This document shows, in pieces, positions 1 through 11,066 of a stretch of DNA of 64,000 nucleotides (the stretch's first letter is position 1; every line of letters begins with the position of its first letter). A model generated the notes under the pieces. That model searched no databases. It was given only the letters and a program-made list of their open reading frames with translations, and was not told where the DNA came from. Both the position numbers and the translations under genes were made by a program. The stretch comes from Trissonchulus latispiculum (Eukaryota; Nematoda; Enoplea; Enoplida; Ironidae): assembly GCA_030248195.1 (NCBI GenBank), contig JASAND010030909.1:48747-112746 (forward strand). The letters run 5' to 3'.

Positions 1-97
1 CAGCCTCACCAGGTGCGCACCTGGCATGGGGAAACTGGGCGGATATGTACTGTTCCATGTGTGACGTGAATGTGAGTACACAGAAAATTTTAGTCAC

Positions 98-490
98 TTA
101 CCTAAGATTCTTAAGTGGTTCACAGCTGAGGAGCCGCCAGATGGCTGCACCAGTTTCGTCTCTCTGGAGTTGAGGGCCAGCGGCCAGCCGTCTGATAGCT
201 GCCTGGGAGTTCGAGTATAGATGGATAATGTGGAAGGCAGCAGCAGTTTGATCCCAATTTTCAGAGATCCATTCCAAGGCACGGCGGATAGCCCTCATTT
301 CTGCAGTATAGGTGCTGCAGAACTTTCCAACTGGGGCAAAAAGCTCCACAGCCTCTCCAGAAGACCGATTTATAAGAATTCCAGATCCGCCGTCAGTTGT
401 GCCATTACGGGCAGAGCCATCTGTCCAGATGGCGATGTCAGCTTTTGGGAGTCTCTCAATAGTTCGTTCAGCAGCCCGGAGTTTGGCATC
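98..490 (-). pseudogene. RNase H domain fragment of LINE copy A
   Basis: The translation contains a WTDGS motif (first catalytic Asp), then TAEMRAI (catalytic Glu) and LYSNSQAA where an active enzyme has SDS. The third catalytic residue is therefore Asn instead of Asp. The frame stops soon after and the last His/Asp segment is missing. In LINEs this domain degrades the RNA strand during target-primed reverse transcription. The substitution and truncation argue that it is inactive. Confidence 0.75.
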
Positions 491-586
491 TGGGGATCTT
501 CTTTTCGGATGTAGGAATCAAGCTCAGCTCTGAAGGTGGCATTGGAATAGTTCTCCCAGGGCGGAATCAACTGATTGGGAAATGGC

Positions 587-1060
587 TCAAGCGGGCAGCC
601 GGCAAGACCAGCAGATGCAACTGGCGTTTCTGCCGCGACCCTCTGCGGATTTCAAGCGCTGTCTGACTCTGTTAGCGGCAAGGGCATTTGTAGGGTTTCT
701 GTCTCCGGTTCTGAGTGATCTCTCGTAGGCCAGGGCCGCAAGCTGGTTTCGGCGCAGGTGCAGTGGGACACTTTCAGCTTCAGCCATGAGACACTGCGTT
801 GGGGTAGTTTTGGTGCAGCCAGTAAAGGCACGGGCAGCAGCGTTCTCTACCATCAAGAGAGCCTGGCGATGTTGCTAGTAGCAGCACAAGCACCCCACCA
901 CAGTACTGCATGACTGATCTGATGAATCCAAGGGATAGGAGCCGGACACTTTCTTTATGGCATCCCCAGAGAGTGAACGTAGTCTCTTGGCAGTCCATCG
1001 ATATGAGCACGGAAGTCGAGTGTGCGATCGAAAGTAACCCCAAGAAAGACAGGGTTTGGG
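587..1060 (-). pseudogene. RT C-terminal (thumb/connection) remnant of LINE copy A
   Basis: One minus frame gives PVFLGVTFDRTLDFRAHI, the LGV-x-FD-x-x-L-x-F-x-x-HI block that follows the RT palm in LINE ORF2 proteins. Another frame downstream gives a segment with ENAAARAFTGC, resembling the usual stretch after the thumb. Internal stops and frame changes separate them. The palm with its YADD/FADD box is absent. Confidence 0.65.
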
Positions 1061-1398
1061 TTATAGGACAGAGGTAAATGGTAAACGGTAAATATGTGGA
1101 AACAAATGAATGAGCATTGGAAAAAGTTCCGACCATATGGTAAAATTTGTCCAAAATTTTGGTGTAACGTTACACAGTCGCCAAAATTTTTTTGCTATTT
1201 TCCAGAAAAAAGTGTGTAATTACACGCGTTTTTGAGCAAAAAAACACAGGTTCCGACCCCTCCCTTTTTATCCGATTTACCCCCCTGAAGTTTTGGAGAG
1301 AACACAAAAACTGAGCTATTTTCAATACATAAAACTAAAAAATAGGAAAATTTTCAGGTTCGACCCCTCCCTTTTCAAAATCCTGGGTGCGCCCCTGT
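1061..1398. repeat. Non-coding insert between RT tail and endonuclease
   Basis: A/T-rich stretch with GTTACAC words, then phrases such as GACCCCTCCCTTTT and CCTGGGTGCGCCCCTG. Similar phrases recur near 3533, 7070 and 43690, so this looks like one of the window's interspersed repeats. It sits where the RT core of the retrotransposon would be expected. Confidence 0.4.
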
Positions 1399-1875
1399 TC
1401 ACATCAGCCACAACAATAACGGCCTTGCCAGACGGTAGATAGGTTGGGTCGAACGAATGGGATCTCTGTCGGGGCCCCCGCGTATTGGGGGAACATAAAG
1501 GTTCACCAAACGCAGTTTCTTCGTACCACTGAATACCATAGCACCCTGATATTCAGTATTGGCATCGTTTGGGGCAACCTTCGGTCTGTCATCAATCAAG
1601 GATGTATATACTGCAGGCCATCCCTGAGGAGGATAAGTAGCCCGCCACCAATGGAGACCCCGTGTCCGGCCCGAGCCGTTGTCCGTTCCCTGATATGACA
1701 GCTGTACCCAGGGATGGCGAATCTGGACGATTTGGGTAGATTAGCCTCCTGAATGAGCGCCACATCAACAGACTTAGCTGAGAGGAATCGGCAGAGTTCT
1801 TGTTTTTTTCTGCTTAACTCCATTTGCATTCCACTGTAGAATGACTAGCCGGTTTGTCTTCCGCAAAATGCTGGC
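1399..1875 (-). pseudogene. APE-like endonuclease of LINE copy A, frameshifted
   Basis: The start of the domain is seen as VILQWNANG (around 1850). A shift of frame follows, then VDVALIQEANL with the catalytic Glu and a GGGLLIL block. In a third frame near 1500, LVNLYVPP matches the next strand of the fold. The C-terminal half (GDFN and SDH motifs) is missing. This enzyme nicks target DNA to prime reverse transcription; here it is broken at least twice. Confidence 0.75.
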
Positions 1876-2139
1876 ATTTTTCCTTCTCCTCCGCTTACGA
1901 TGCGGGATAGGAATAGGAGGGGCTGGGTCCAGCGTCGTAGAGTCACCAGGGGTAGGATTAGGTGAGCGGCGAGCAGCCTCGCAGTTCGGGCATACCCAGG
2001 GTATACCACTATGGTCTAGTCTCTTCATTTCGGCAGCAGTAAGGTTAGAACACAGACGGTGTACCCACTGCAGACAGCCATAGCACCATATGGAATAATC
2101 CTTAGTGCCCAGACAGCGCAAGGGTAGCGAATTTGGCAA
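1876..2139 (-). pseudogene. PHD-type zinc finger of LINE copy A
   Basis: The translation shows WCYGCLQWVHRLC, then about 18 residues, then WVCPNC, the later Cys/His ligands of a C4HC3 PHD finger. A basic, proline-rich linker (HRKRRRRKNAS) joins it to the endonuclease start. PHD fingers ahead of the endonuclease are known in several animal LINE groups. The first Cys pair is poorly visible because the frame changes between the 2A motif and the finger. Confidence 0.65.
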
Positions 2140-2147
2140 GGTTGGGA

Positions 2148-2174
2148 TGGTCCAGGGTTACGCTCAATGTCTCC
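2148..2174 (-). other. 2A-like ribosome-skipping motif (GDIERNPGP)
   Basis: The minus strand encodes LSLLAGDIERNPGP, matching the D-x-E-x-NPG-P core of 2A peptides with the typical hydrophobic run before it. In 2A sequences the ribosome fails to form the Gly-Pro bond, so two proteins come from one frame. Such motifs have been reported in APE-type LINEs of marine invertebrates. The motif is intact, but the frame breaks soon downstream. Confidence 0.8.
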
Positions 2175-2369
2175 GGCCAAGAGGGAAAGCTGAGTCCAGT
2201 AGGCCGGATTTCCGGTCTCAGCAAAGAAAAACCCGACTGACGGTCCACAAGGTAGTATTACGGGTACTGAGCTGGCGGCCGGTACAGGCAGGAGGGTCTC
2301 AATCCAGTTCCAGAGAGACCCGTAGTTGATAGCCATTTCGCACTCCAGATGGGGCAGGAATGATTTCCA

Positions 2370-2746
2370 TATCCACTGGCACCGCTCCACCACGGTGAGG
2401 CGACCATCTTTGGAGCAAAAGTGCCTTCTGTCGCTGAGATCTTTGCTGAGTGTACAGATTTGTGAGGCAATGCGAAGGTGCTGGGTGAAAGGATCATCCC
2501 GCAAAGAGCGAATGGGTGACTGTGAATCCGTACAAAGATGAATTGTGCTGCCGCCTGAGAGATTTTGTTTTGTCCAAAGCAGTCCCCGGTGGATGGCCAC
2601 CATTTCTGCTCTAAAGCTAGAGCAGAACAGTCCAGCAGGTTGACGAATGGTTGCCAGGGTGCTTCCTTTGCTGTCTGTTATGACAGCACCGCTACCTCCA
2701 TTTCTGAAAGAATCATAGACTGAACCAACTGTCCAGATGGTGATTT
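2370..2746 (-). pseudogene. Second RNase H fragment joined upstream of the 2A region
   Basis: In the same open frame as the 2A motif and upstream of it, the translation reads IWTVGS, NGGSGAVI, FRAEMVAI and LCTDSQSPI. This is the first half of a LINE RNase H domain. The first catalytic Asp is replaced by Val (WTVGS instead of WTDGS), while the Glu and the CTDS Asp are kept. After about residue 75 the homology stops and unrelated sequence leads to the 2A motif. It is probably the tail of another copy fused head-to-tail. Confidence 0.65.
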
Positions 2747-3108
2747 CGCAACCTCACCCCATCCATCCATATTACTTTTCCATGCACCGGGGGAGCATTT
2801 TTATTTCTTGTCCTTTTGCCACTTTAAAGGATCCCTGCAGTGTGCTAACCCCACCCTCAAAATTTTGAAAATTTTGCCTCAAAACTAGTAAAAACTCGAA
2901 AGTTTTTTGGAAAAATTCTAAATTTTTCCGAATAAATGAGCAAAAATGAAGAAATATAGCCATGGGGGAACCCACATTTTCGGATTTTGGCTGGAACTTT
3001 TTTATTATAAGGGCTAGATGAGAACTTTATATACCATCGTACTTGGCGTACTTAGATCTTTCTTTTAAGCCCATTTGCACTTCTCCAGGTTGTACCGTTA
3101 GGCCGGTA

Positions 3109-5045
3109 TAATGCAAAAAGTGGCGGGGGGGAAAACCCAATGGGGGGAAACCCAAATGGGGGGGGGGAACCCACCCCTCACAGGTCTCAAAAATTGTCGT
3201 AGCGCTATTCTGACACTTCTGGTGTAAAATTCAACTCTTTTAGCTAGTATAAATCAAAAAACCCGATCCAGGTGCCTTTTTTTAAGATTACATGTGCCGT
3301 TGAAAATGCTGCGTCAAACGGACAGATTTCATAAAGTTTAACACATAAACATACGGCAATTTTTGAAAAATGCTAAAACGATGTAATTTGATAAGACTTA
3401 TTATTCTATCGTGTAGAGAATGGTTTTTAAGTTCAATTGCTGTTAAAATCCACAATTGGACCTGTCCTGGGTCCTATACGTAATACCGAAATGGCACTTT
3501 CAGGGTATTTGGCCCCTAGCCAGTAGCGTAGCCAGAAAAAAATTTCCGGGGGGGGGCACATCCAAAAATTATTAAACATTTACCCAGGTTGTTCAAATTT
3601 GTTATTCGCTTGTTTCAGGCAATTTTTCGGATAACATAACCTAAGGTTATGCCAACTGAACCTTTTAAATTTTCGGAGATACAATGCGTACATACATGTA
3701 TACGTATATATAAATATAGCAGCTAGCTACGCGGGGGGTCTGGGGGGCAGATCCCGCCAGAAGCTGGAGAATTTTTGTGAATTGTAATAAAAGTCATAAT
3801 GAAAACATTTAAAATGATTATATATATATATATATAATCATTCAAATCGCATAAATAAGGATAGTGCTATTTCAGATTCCTGTAAAAGTTCGCTTACTGA
3901 AACGATGTCTTTCTGTTTTCTCATTTTTAGAAAACAATTTCTACAAACTTGTTAGATTATAAGTGCAAAAGGTTCGATCATTAGATAAAATAGGCGGGGG
4001 TCTGGGGGCGGCAGCCCCCAGTTAAAAGCCAGACCTTTTTAGAATATGGCATAATTGAAACCTATTTCTTAGAGCACAGTCTGCGAAAATTTAACCGCGT
4101 AATTTGATGTGCAAATTAGATTTTTCTGAGTCGATTAATAAAATTTGCGCCTACGGTGCGAAAATTTTGTAAAATCTTTCCCGGCATGGAAAATTTCCTG
4201 GGGGGCAAATGAGTTTCGGGAGGGATTCCCCCCCCCCTGCCTGCGCCCCTGCCCCTAGCTAGCCAGGGAAGCAAAATTATCCAAATCGACACCATAGGAT
4301 GATGCAGCGTCCTCGATAGTACCGTGCTATAGTGTCGAATTGTTTCCCTGTTTGGTGTTAAAAAAATTGGGTGGGTTTTTCCCCCCAAAGTGGGTTTTTC
4401 CCCGCCACATTTGGCAATGTGCCAGACTAACGGTGCATCGGATTGATCTAATTTTTGCTGTGTGCAAAGAGGAAGACTTGCCATCATTGCAGATATTTGC
4501 AAAACTTTTCTAGTCCAACCCAGTGAAAAGTTACATCGGTCCAAACTTTTGCAAAATTTTGGCATGGTTGGACCAAAAAGTAGGCGTCATTTTCAGTGTC
4601 ATAAATTGAGCAGGAGTGAACCAAATGACTTGATCTTTGTACACATAGGTAAGAAAGAGTAGCGCTTTCTGCTGCTATGTTTGCTCATAGCTCCAACCCT
4701 AGGTCCAGGAGGCGGGTGGGTTTTTCCCCCCAAAAGGGGGTGGGTTTTTCTCCCCATGGCTATATTGTTGATTTTTAGTTGGAAATAACGTTCTTTAACA
4801 AAGTTACGAATTTTTTATAAATTTTTGACCAAAAAAATTTTTTACCCGCCAACTTCGATTTTTCCGGACCCCACCCCACCTTAATTTCGGCTACCCCCTC
4901 CCCCAACTTTTTCTCAAGGTATACCTATGCCTAACACACCTATGGTCAGAATCGCGCTACGACAATTTTTATGACCAGTGAGGGGTGGGTTTATTTACCC
5001 CCCATTCGGGGTTTTTGTTTTCCCCCGCTACTTTTTGCATTACAC
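3109..5045. repeat. Foldback element with G-run arms
   Basis: The left arm (about 3109-3222) starts TAATGCAAAAAGTGGCGG, runs through GGGGAAACCCA blocks and ends with AATTGTCGTAGCGC. The right arm (about 4947-5045) is its imperfect reverse complement. The inside is A/T-rich, with G-run phrases near 3541, 3733 and 4000 and a TA microsatellite near 3820-3836. A fragment resembling the end of the 39147-40290 element family lies just outside at about 2765-2812. I see no gene. Confidence 0.6.
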
Positions 5046-5078
5046 AATCTGGTACCAGAAGTCATAGTCTAAGAATTA

Positions 5079-5264
5079 ATTTACCTAGGCAGGAGAGTAT
5101 CTACTAATTCTTTAAATAACTTATTTCATATCAGAATAGTCGCAATGTGGAATTCACTCCCTGAGCCTGAGCATGTAGTTACAGCTCAAAGCTTTAACAC
5201 TTTTTGTAATGCTTTGGCTTCCGTTTATTTATCAGGTTTTGTTAGGGTGCGAGGGGTCAGCTGA
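5079..5264 (+). pseudogene. LINE ORF2 C-terminal remnant
   Basis: A plus-strand frame of about 61 codons ends in a TGA and contains FHIRIVAMWNSLP followed by VTAQSFNTF. This matches the conserved end of CR1/L2/RTE-like RT proteins (F-x-x-R-x-x-x-W-N-S-L-P, then V-x-A-x-S-x-x-x-F). Nothing upstream is recognisably RT, so it is a 5'-truncated LINE. The following 150 nt could be its 3' UTR. Confidence 0.6.
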
Positions 5265-5499
5265 TCACGTAATCCTCCCTCGTCCTACTCCATATATATT
5301 TAGTTGACGACATACGTATATATACGTTTGACTTGTTTGTTTATTTTGGTTGTCTTTTTGATTTGTTTAGTTACTATATACTAACAACAATTTAAATCAT
5401 CTAACCGAATTTGTCTTGTAATTGTTATACCTATGATAGTATGTTGCCCTATATATCGAGTAAACACCTTTGTCCTGTCCTGTCATTATATATACCGGC

Positions 5500-8320
5500 A
5501 CAACGGTACAACAACCATAGGTGTGGCTGGGCAAAAAATCTGGGGGGGGGGGTTCCGACGGAGGGTGGGGGACCCCCTAAATTTTCGATTTTATGCCATT
5601 TTTGACCACTTTTGGGCCAAAAATCTGGGAGGGTAGCAAAAATCCGAAAATCGGGGGGGGGCGAAAATTTGTCATTTGGGGGGTCCCCCCATAACCATAG
5701 GTGTGGCTGGCGAAAAAAGTGGGGGTGGGGGTTCAGAAAAAAGTAGGGAGGGGGGTTTGGCGAAAAAGGGGCTGGGGTGGGGGGTCGCGAAAAGTCGATT
5801 TGGGGGGAGGGGTAAGAAAAATTTTCGAGGAGGGGGGTCGGCGAAAAACCGGTTTTTCGTTAAGAAATTGAAAAATTTTCTCAATTTACAGCTATCTTAA
5901 ACGATTTTTAGCTAAATTCAGCGAATTCTAGCGATTTTTCGCTAATTTTTGGAATTTTTTAGAAAAATTTCGAATTTTTAGCTAAAAATTTTCAAAAAAT
6001 TTTCAAAAATTTAGGTTGGGGTTAGAAAATTTTTAGGGGGGAGGGGTCTGAAAAAATCGATTTGGGGGGAGGGGTAGGAAAAAATTTTTAGGGGGGGGGT
6101 CGGCCTCGGCGACCCCTCCATTTGGGGAGAGGGGTCCCCCCCCACCCCCCCTCACCCCTAACACACCTATGGGTACAACCTACAAAACTGCAAATGTGCT
6201 TAAAACAAAGTTCTAAGTACGCCAAGTACGATGGTATAGAGCAGTGGCGGATCCAGGGGGGGCCCCCCCTTTCCGATTTGGGCCCCCTCCTTTGACATTC
6301 CGGGCCCCCCCTAGAAAATTTTTTCCGCTGTTTATAATGCATATTTCGAGTGAAAATTAAGCATAATTTTAATGAATTCCACAAATTTTTAAAAAATTTC
6401 GCCTGCGGCGCACTTATATTATATATACTTCCGTGCTGCTTTATTACGTACTTAGTACTGTGACAGAACTTCTGTCTCCTAAAGTGTCTTCTATTTTGTT
6501 TCCTTTCCTGTTTTGTAAGTATAAAATTAATTGTACTCAACGTTTTCAGTTTATTTCATGACTATATACCGGCTTATATTTATATATATTTACAAGTTTT
6601 ATTTTGCTTTCATAACGTATACATATATATAAATGGGCAATGCAAGATTGGTAATTGCAGCTTCTAAAAGTGTTCTAGAATAAATCGTGGAAGTGAAAAA
6701 TTCTGAAAAGCATCCAATTCTTGTTTTGGTTTTCCACTGATCGATTATACAACTCAATAACTCATCTCATCTTAACTAATCTTTTTAAACATTTGAATTG
6801 CTGAATTTTCCACGATTTCAAAAAATTCTTCAACTTGTCGGGCCCCCCCCCTTGAAAAATTTTTCTGTTGTTTATATGCATAATTTGAGTGTTTTTAAGA
6901 ATTTTTTCAAAAATCGGCAAATTTTTGCAAAAAAATCGAAAAAATTTTTCTAAAATTTGAGAAAATTTTTGGAAAATGAAGGCAAAATTTGCTAAAATTT
7001 GGAAAAAATTTTGGATTCCCCAAAAAAAGGTCGCCGGATTTTTGGGACGGGCCCCCCCCCTTCAAAAAATCCTGGCGCCGCTACTGTTTGGGCCCCTCCC
7101 TTTGGGGTGTCGGGCCCCCCTTGAAAACTTTTTCTGCTGTTTATATGCATAATCTGAGCGATTTTTAAGAAATTTGTTTAAAAATCGGCAAATGTTTTGC
7201 TAAAAATCGAAAAATTTTTGCTAAAATTTGAGAATTTTTTTTGAAAATGAAGGTAAAATTTGCCAAAATTTGGCAAAAATTTTGTACCTCCCAAAAAAAG
7301 GTCGCCGGAGTTGTTGGCCGGGCCTCCCCTTCAAAAAATCCTGGCGCCGCTACTGCTTTCCATACACAATTTCAATTTTCTTGTAAAAATATTTTGTTTC
7401 TGGAAAAAGAAATTTTTACCCCCCCCTCCCAGAAAAATTTGGTTACCCCCCCCCGGAAAAATTTTTCAGCGCCCCCCCCCCTTTCAAAATCCTGGATCCG
7501 CCACTGGAGAGAGTTCTCAGCTATCCCTTATAACAAAAAAGATCCAGCCAAAATCCGAAAAAGTGGGTTTTCCCCCATGGCTAAACACCTATGCTGCTAT
7601 GCCCATGCCCCCCCCAGAAAATTCAAGAATAATTTCCTTAATAGGATAATTTTCTGTATTTTATGGGGGGGGGGTACCGCAACCCCCCCCCCAACCATTT
7701 TTCTAATCCCCCAAAAAATTTTGGGGGGGCCCCGCCCCCCATCAATTGCGCACAAATTGGGCATTTTAAGGTAAATTTTGCAAAATTTATCAAAAAAGTC
7801 AAAATTATTGGCTTAACTTGTTAATTATCGCGAGAAATACACGTTTAGAACGGTTCAATGCACTTCTAAACTCAATATTGACCTTATTCTGGACTCAGAA
7901 ACATGTTGGCATTGGCAATCAAGTTTTCGAGTTTAAATAAACTGTTTGTTAAAATTATTTAATGATTTCATGTTTTTCGCCATTAGCAATGGCTGAAAAT
8001 GCTATTTATGGCGTAAAAATTGAAAAAATTTTGGTGAGGGGTTAGGGGGGTCGTGGAGAGTTTGGGGGGGTCTAAAAAGGCCCCCCTAAAATTCCGGGGG
8101 AGCCCCACCCCAACCCAAATCCCCGTTACACCTACGGGGGGAGCTCTACTATATACATGTTTTAAAAATATGATCCATCCCTTCAATAAGGTGAACACGT
8201 ACTGCAAATTGCACGGACAAAAACTACGTTCTTACCATAGGATAACGTGGGGGGGGGTGCAGACCCCCCCCCCCCCAGACCGACAAAAAATGGGTAGACC
8301 CCCTCAGCGACAAGGAAACA
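5500..8320. repeat. Mosaic of G/C-run, AAATTTTT-rich interspersed repeats
   Basis: No gene is visible. Recurring phrases mark several repeat families: CCATAGGTGTGGCTGG (5516, 5695), GTGGCGGATCCAGG (6245, inverted at 7484), TCCTGGCGCCGCTACTG (7068, 7338), and GGGCCCCCCCTT followed by AAATTTTTGAAAA blocks. The part at 7820-8130 is closely similar to 58350-58680. The part at 8225-8320 is the end of the family also found at 10670, 54615 and 58866. Open frames here are proline- or glycine-rich artefacts of homopolymer runs. Confidence 0.6.
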
Positions 8321-8964
8321 AGAAGACCCCTAAAAGGTGTATCGTTCTGCAAATGAGCATAAATAATGCATAAATTCAAAGATTCGTTAATATATAGGCA
8401 ATTTTGACGGACCCACTGCTCGGCAGGATTGATATTTTGCACACATCTAGCAATACAGCGTTCGAGTCACCGGGTTGGAGGGGGACCGTTACTGGGGTAC
8501 CCATGGCAACCACCAGACCTTCCTCTTTTTCGGATTCGAAAACAAACTAGTCTTCGCTTAAATATAGTGTCTTCATAGATCTCTGTCTGGTTTCCGCTGG
8601 TGTTTGTTGCCATCTTGGGTAATCGGTAAGGCCGTCAGGCCATATTTTCCATGCCGGCCGCATCGACCGAATCAGCTATCACCTGATTACTTCCCCCAGA
8701 CAGGTTATAAAATTGATGTGCAACTTCAATAATGTACTTTTCTCCTGCTGCTCCATAAGCTTTAAGCTGAAACATGCTTATTCAGCAGTTGGATTCTTCA
8801 AGCGGATAATGTAGCGCTTCTACCAGGGCTGGCGGATCAGGAAGAAACCAAGGACAAGCCCGAACGGGAGGCGTCAAGTACCCTTGTACCCACGAAACCA
8901 GTACCTAGAAGAGAGAAGGGAAGAGGGAGGTTCAGCTTTTCACTCACCATTGAAAGTAAAGAAT
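8321..8964. other. Unassigned sequence
   Basis: No coding frame, tRNA or clear repeat is recognisable. Base composition is more balanced than in the repeats to the left. Confidence 0.4.
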
Positions 8965-9038
8965 TGGTCCCGCCGGGGATCGAACCACGGCCCTTCTGCT
9001 CTAGAGTCAGACATGCTAAACCACTACACCACGGGACC
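8965..9038 (-). tRNA. tRNA-like sequence with CTA anticodon (probable tRNA pseudogene or SINE head)
   Basis: The minus strand folds as a 74-nt cloverleaf. The acceptor stem GGTCCCG/CGGGACC is a perfect 7 bp with discriminator A. The D arm GTGT...GCAT and loop AGTGGTTTA are normal. The T loop is TTCGATC. The anticodon arm is TCTGA-CTCTAGA-GCAGA, which places CTA at positions 34-36, so it would read UAG. The arm has one mismatch and the T stem has two. The body resembles tRNA-Gln(CTG). Defects in two stems make a pseudogene or tRNA-derived SINE more likely than a working suppressor. Confidence 0.5.
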
Positions 9039-10669
9039 ATCAGCTGAACTCCCATTGCAGGCTTATCAATCTTTCCTATGCCTGCTTCCCTTACAATAAG
9101 GCGGTTACGCCGAAAAAGCCGAAAAACCGAACATATCTCATCTGCAGTCAGTCTCCACCTAACCAGATCGGCTAGGCCAAAAAAGCCTGCAGGTTTATTG
9201 TCGCCAACTTTTTAACATTGAGAATGCAGCACGGATTGGTATTCTTTCGTGTAAACTTTTTATCAAGCCTAATGAAAGTTCAAGATTTGCAGGTACTCTT
9301 CTGCTATTCGAAATCAATTTTCTATTTTCTTGCCCAAAAACAATATTTCGTTTTTTCTTCAAGCTTAGCATATCTAAGCACTCATAGAGGCCCTTATAAA
9401 ATTTTCTCTCTGCAGTGGTACAAAACGAACAAGAAGGTGAGAGACGAAGGCCACGGATAGAAAACATGACCCCCAAACCAGAACAGAGGTACAACTATTA
9501 TTAGCTGCTCGTAGCTTTTAGTAACCGCAGTCAATAAGGTCAAGCTCAGTTGTTTTCTCAAACTGAGATTGACCCCCGCAGATTAATAACGATGAAATAA
9601 TTAATGTTGAAACTCTAAATACCTGCTTGGATGGCAATAGCTACAGAAGACAGGAGGGGGTAGTCAGGCCTCAAATCGAAAATATTTTTGAAGGAACTGA
9701 AGTTAAAAATTTTTGATTTTGCTATCTCAAAAGTAAATGTTTAAAAAACGAAAAGTCTGTATGTAAATTATATGATTTTTTTGTTGTTGTTGTTGTTGTA
9801 ACGTTTCGTTTCTGACACAGTTATCTTAGCGGATCTTTGAAATTAGTATTTAGTATCAATGGTAGTTGTTTGCCTGAGTATAAAATATAAATAGCCGATA
9901 TGAAGATTTTCAAATTCAATAAATAAGGCATCTGGATTCAATAAATATGTAGGTCAAAAATAGTTTCAGCTTTCGGTCCTAGCGATGCTATTTTTGAGAA
10001 GTGAGGTTATTGCTACTTATTTCAGCCAGGTTTTCACATTGTACCCAGTTTTATAAGCTGAATGAAATGTCGCCTATTCACAGGGATTACAAACAACAGT
10101 TTTCTAGATTTTTTCAACATTTTAGAATTACACTTAAAAATAAAATTTGAAGTTGCATTCCTGTTCCCCGACTGAATGCTATAACTTTAAAAAGAACAAT
10201 CACCACAGCAGCACAGACCAGTGTAAAATGCATAGCTGACACTGACAGGCTTTAAAAGGTGCAACCAATCTTCCAGGCTGCTAATTATGATCTGCTCCCA
10301 AATGTTGCTGAACTGATTTGCATAAATACAGACATTCTTGAAAATTGAATTTCGGAATTAATAGTTTTACGGGGGGGCAATGAAATCATCAGCAAAACTA
10401 GAAATTCGAGTGATGGGGGGTGGAAGAAAAATTAAAGCGGTTGCAAATAACCAGCAGAACTTGGAAGCTGGGAATATGAAATATTAAAATGAACAAACAG
10501 TAAATTCCTTTGGGTTGAAAAACAAGTATATCCGAAAAGTGCAAGCGGGCCCCCTTCGGTTAAAAAACAAGCACAGCAGCATACGAGGCCAATGCTGAAG
10601 ATAGGCTTAATATGACTAGAGAAGGGTTTCCTTAGTGTAAAGCATAGCTATTTTCCGTGTAAGTAGTTC
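9039..10669. other. Unassigned sequence
   Basis: No supported gene. A short (TTG)n run lies near 9780-9798. The longer open frames (for example around 9195-9494 on the minus strand) lack any recognisable domain and are not flanked by splice sites that extend them. Confidence 0.4.
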
Positions 10670-10985
10670 TGCCTCCAGGCAGAACAAAAAGGGCAGACCC
10701 TGTTGTCCAGAAAGGAAAAAAGGGTAGACCCCTCAGCAATTTTCACTGAAAATTGGTAATTTTTTAGCAAATTTTAGCGATTTTTTCAAAAAATTTCTTA
10801 AAAATCGCTAAAAATTGCCATTTTTTGCTAATTTTTGGTCAAAACCCTTAAAAATTCGGAATGTTCCTAATTTCGGGGCAGACCCCCGCAAAAATTTTGG
10901 ATTTTTTCAGGGGTAGACCCCTCGCCGAGGTCAGGGCAGACCCCCCCCAGAATCGGACCCCGTGTTACTGTATGGTTCTTACGAG
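10670..10985 (-). repeat. Interspersed repeat, 'GGGTCTACCC' family, inverted copy
   Basis: Contains, in reverse orientation, the same ordered phrases as 54615-54965 and 58866-59245: a CACGGGGTCCGATTCTGGG end, GGTCTACCCCTG, an A/T-rich middle of AAAATCGCTAAAAATT words, and CTTTCTGGAC. A terminal part also occurs at 8225-8320. No coding capacity. Confidence 0.65.
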
Positions 10986-11066
10986 TACAGTTTTTCCGGC
11001 TACGCCTCAGCGTAGCCGGCTATTATACATTATTCTGTGTAGTTACGTCTCTCCGCTACACGTTAA

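Larger units (their letters stand above)
98..2175 (-). mobile_element. Degenerate APE-type non-LTR retrotransposon, copy A
   Basis: Read 5' to 3' on the minus strand, the pieces run 2A-like motif, PHD-type zinc finger, APE endonuclease, RT C-terminal region and RNase H. This is a plausible order for an RNase H-bearing LINE (I/LOA/R1-like groups). The frames change several times and the RT palm is not visible, so the copy is dead. A plus-strand T-run near 1801-1807 coincides with one frame break in the endonuclease. No clear 3' tail is seen before the window start. The pieces are described separately. Confidence 0.8.

Noticed and set aside
1774..2139. Host PHD-finger gene
   Set aside because: The finger runs straight into LINE endonuclease motifs, so it belongs to the retrotransposon.
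7241..7774. Open frame of 177 codons on the plus strand
   Set aside because: Proline-rich translation of C-runs inside interspersed repeats; no domain, and the same repeats elsewhere are broken.
9195..9494. Minus-strand frame of 99 codons
   Set aside because: No domain, no signal sequence, no exon-like splice sites and no relatives recognised.
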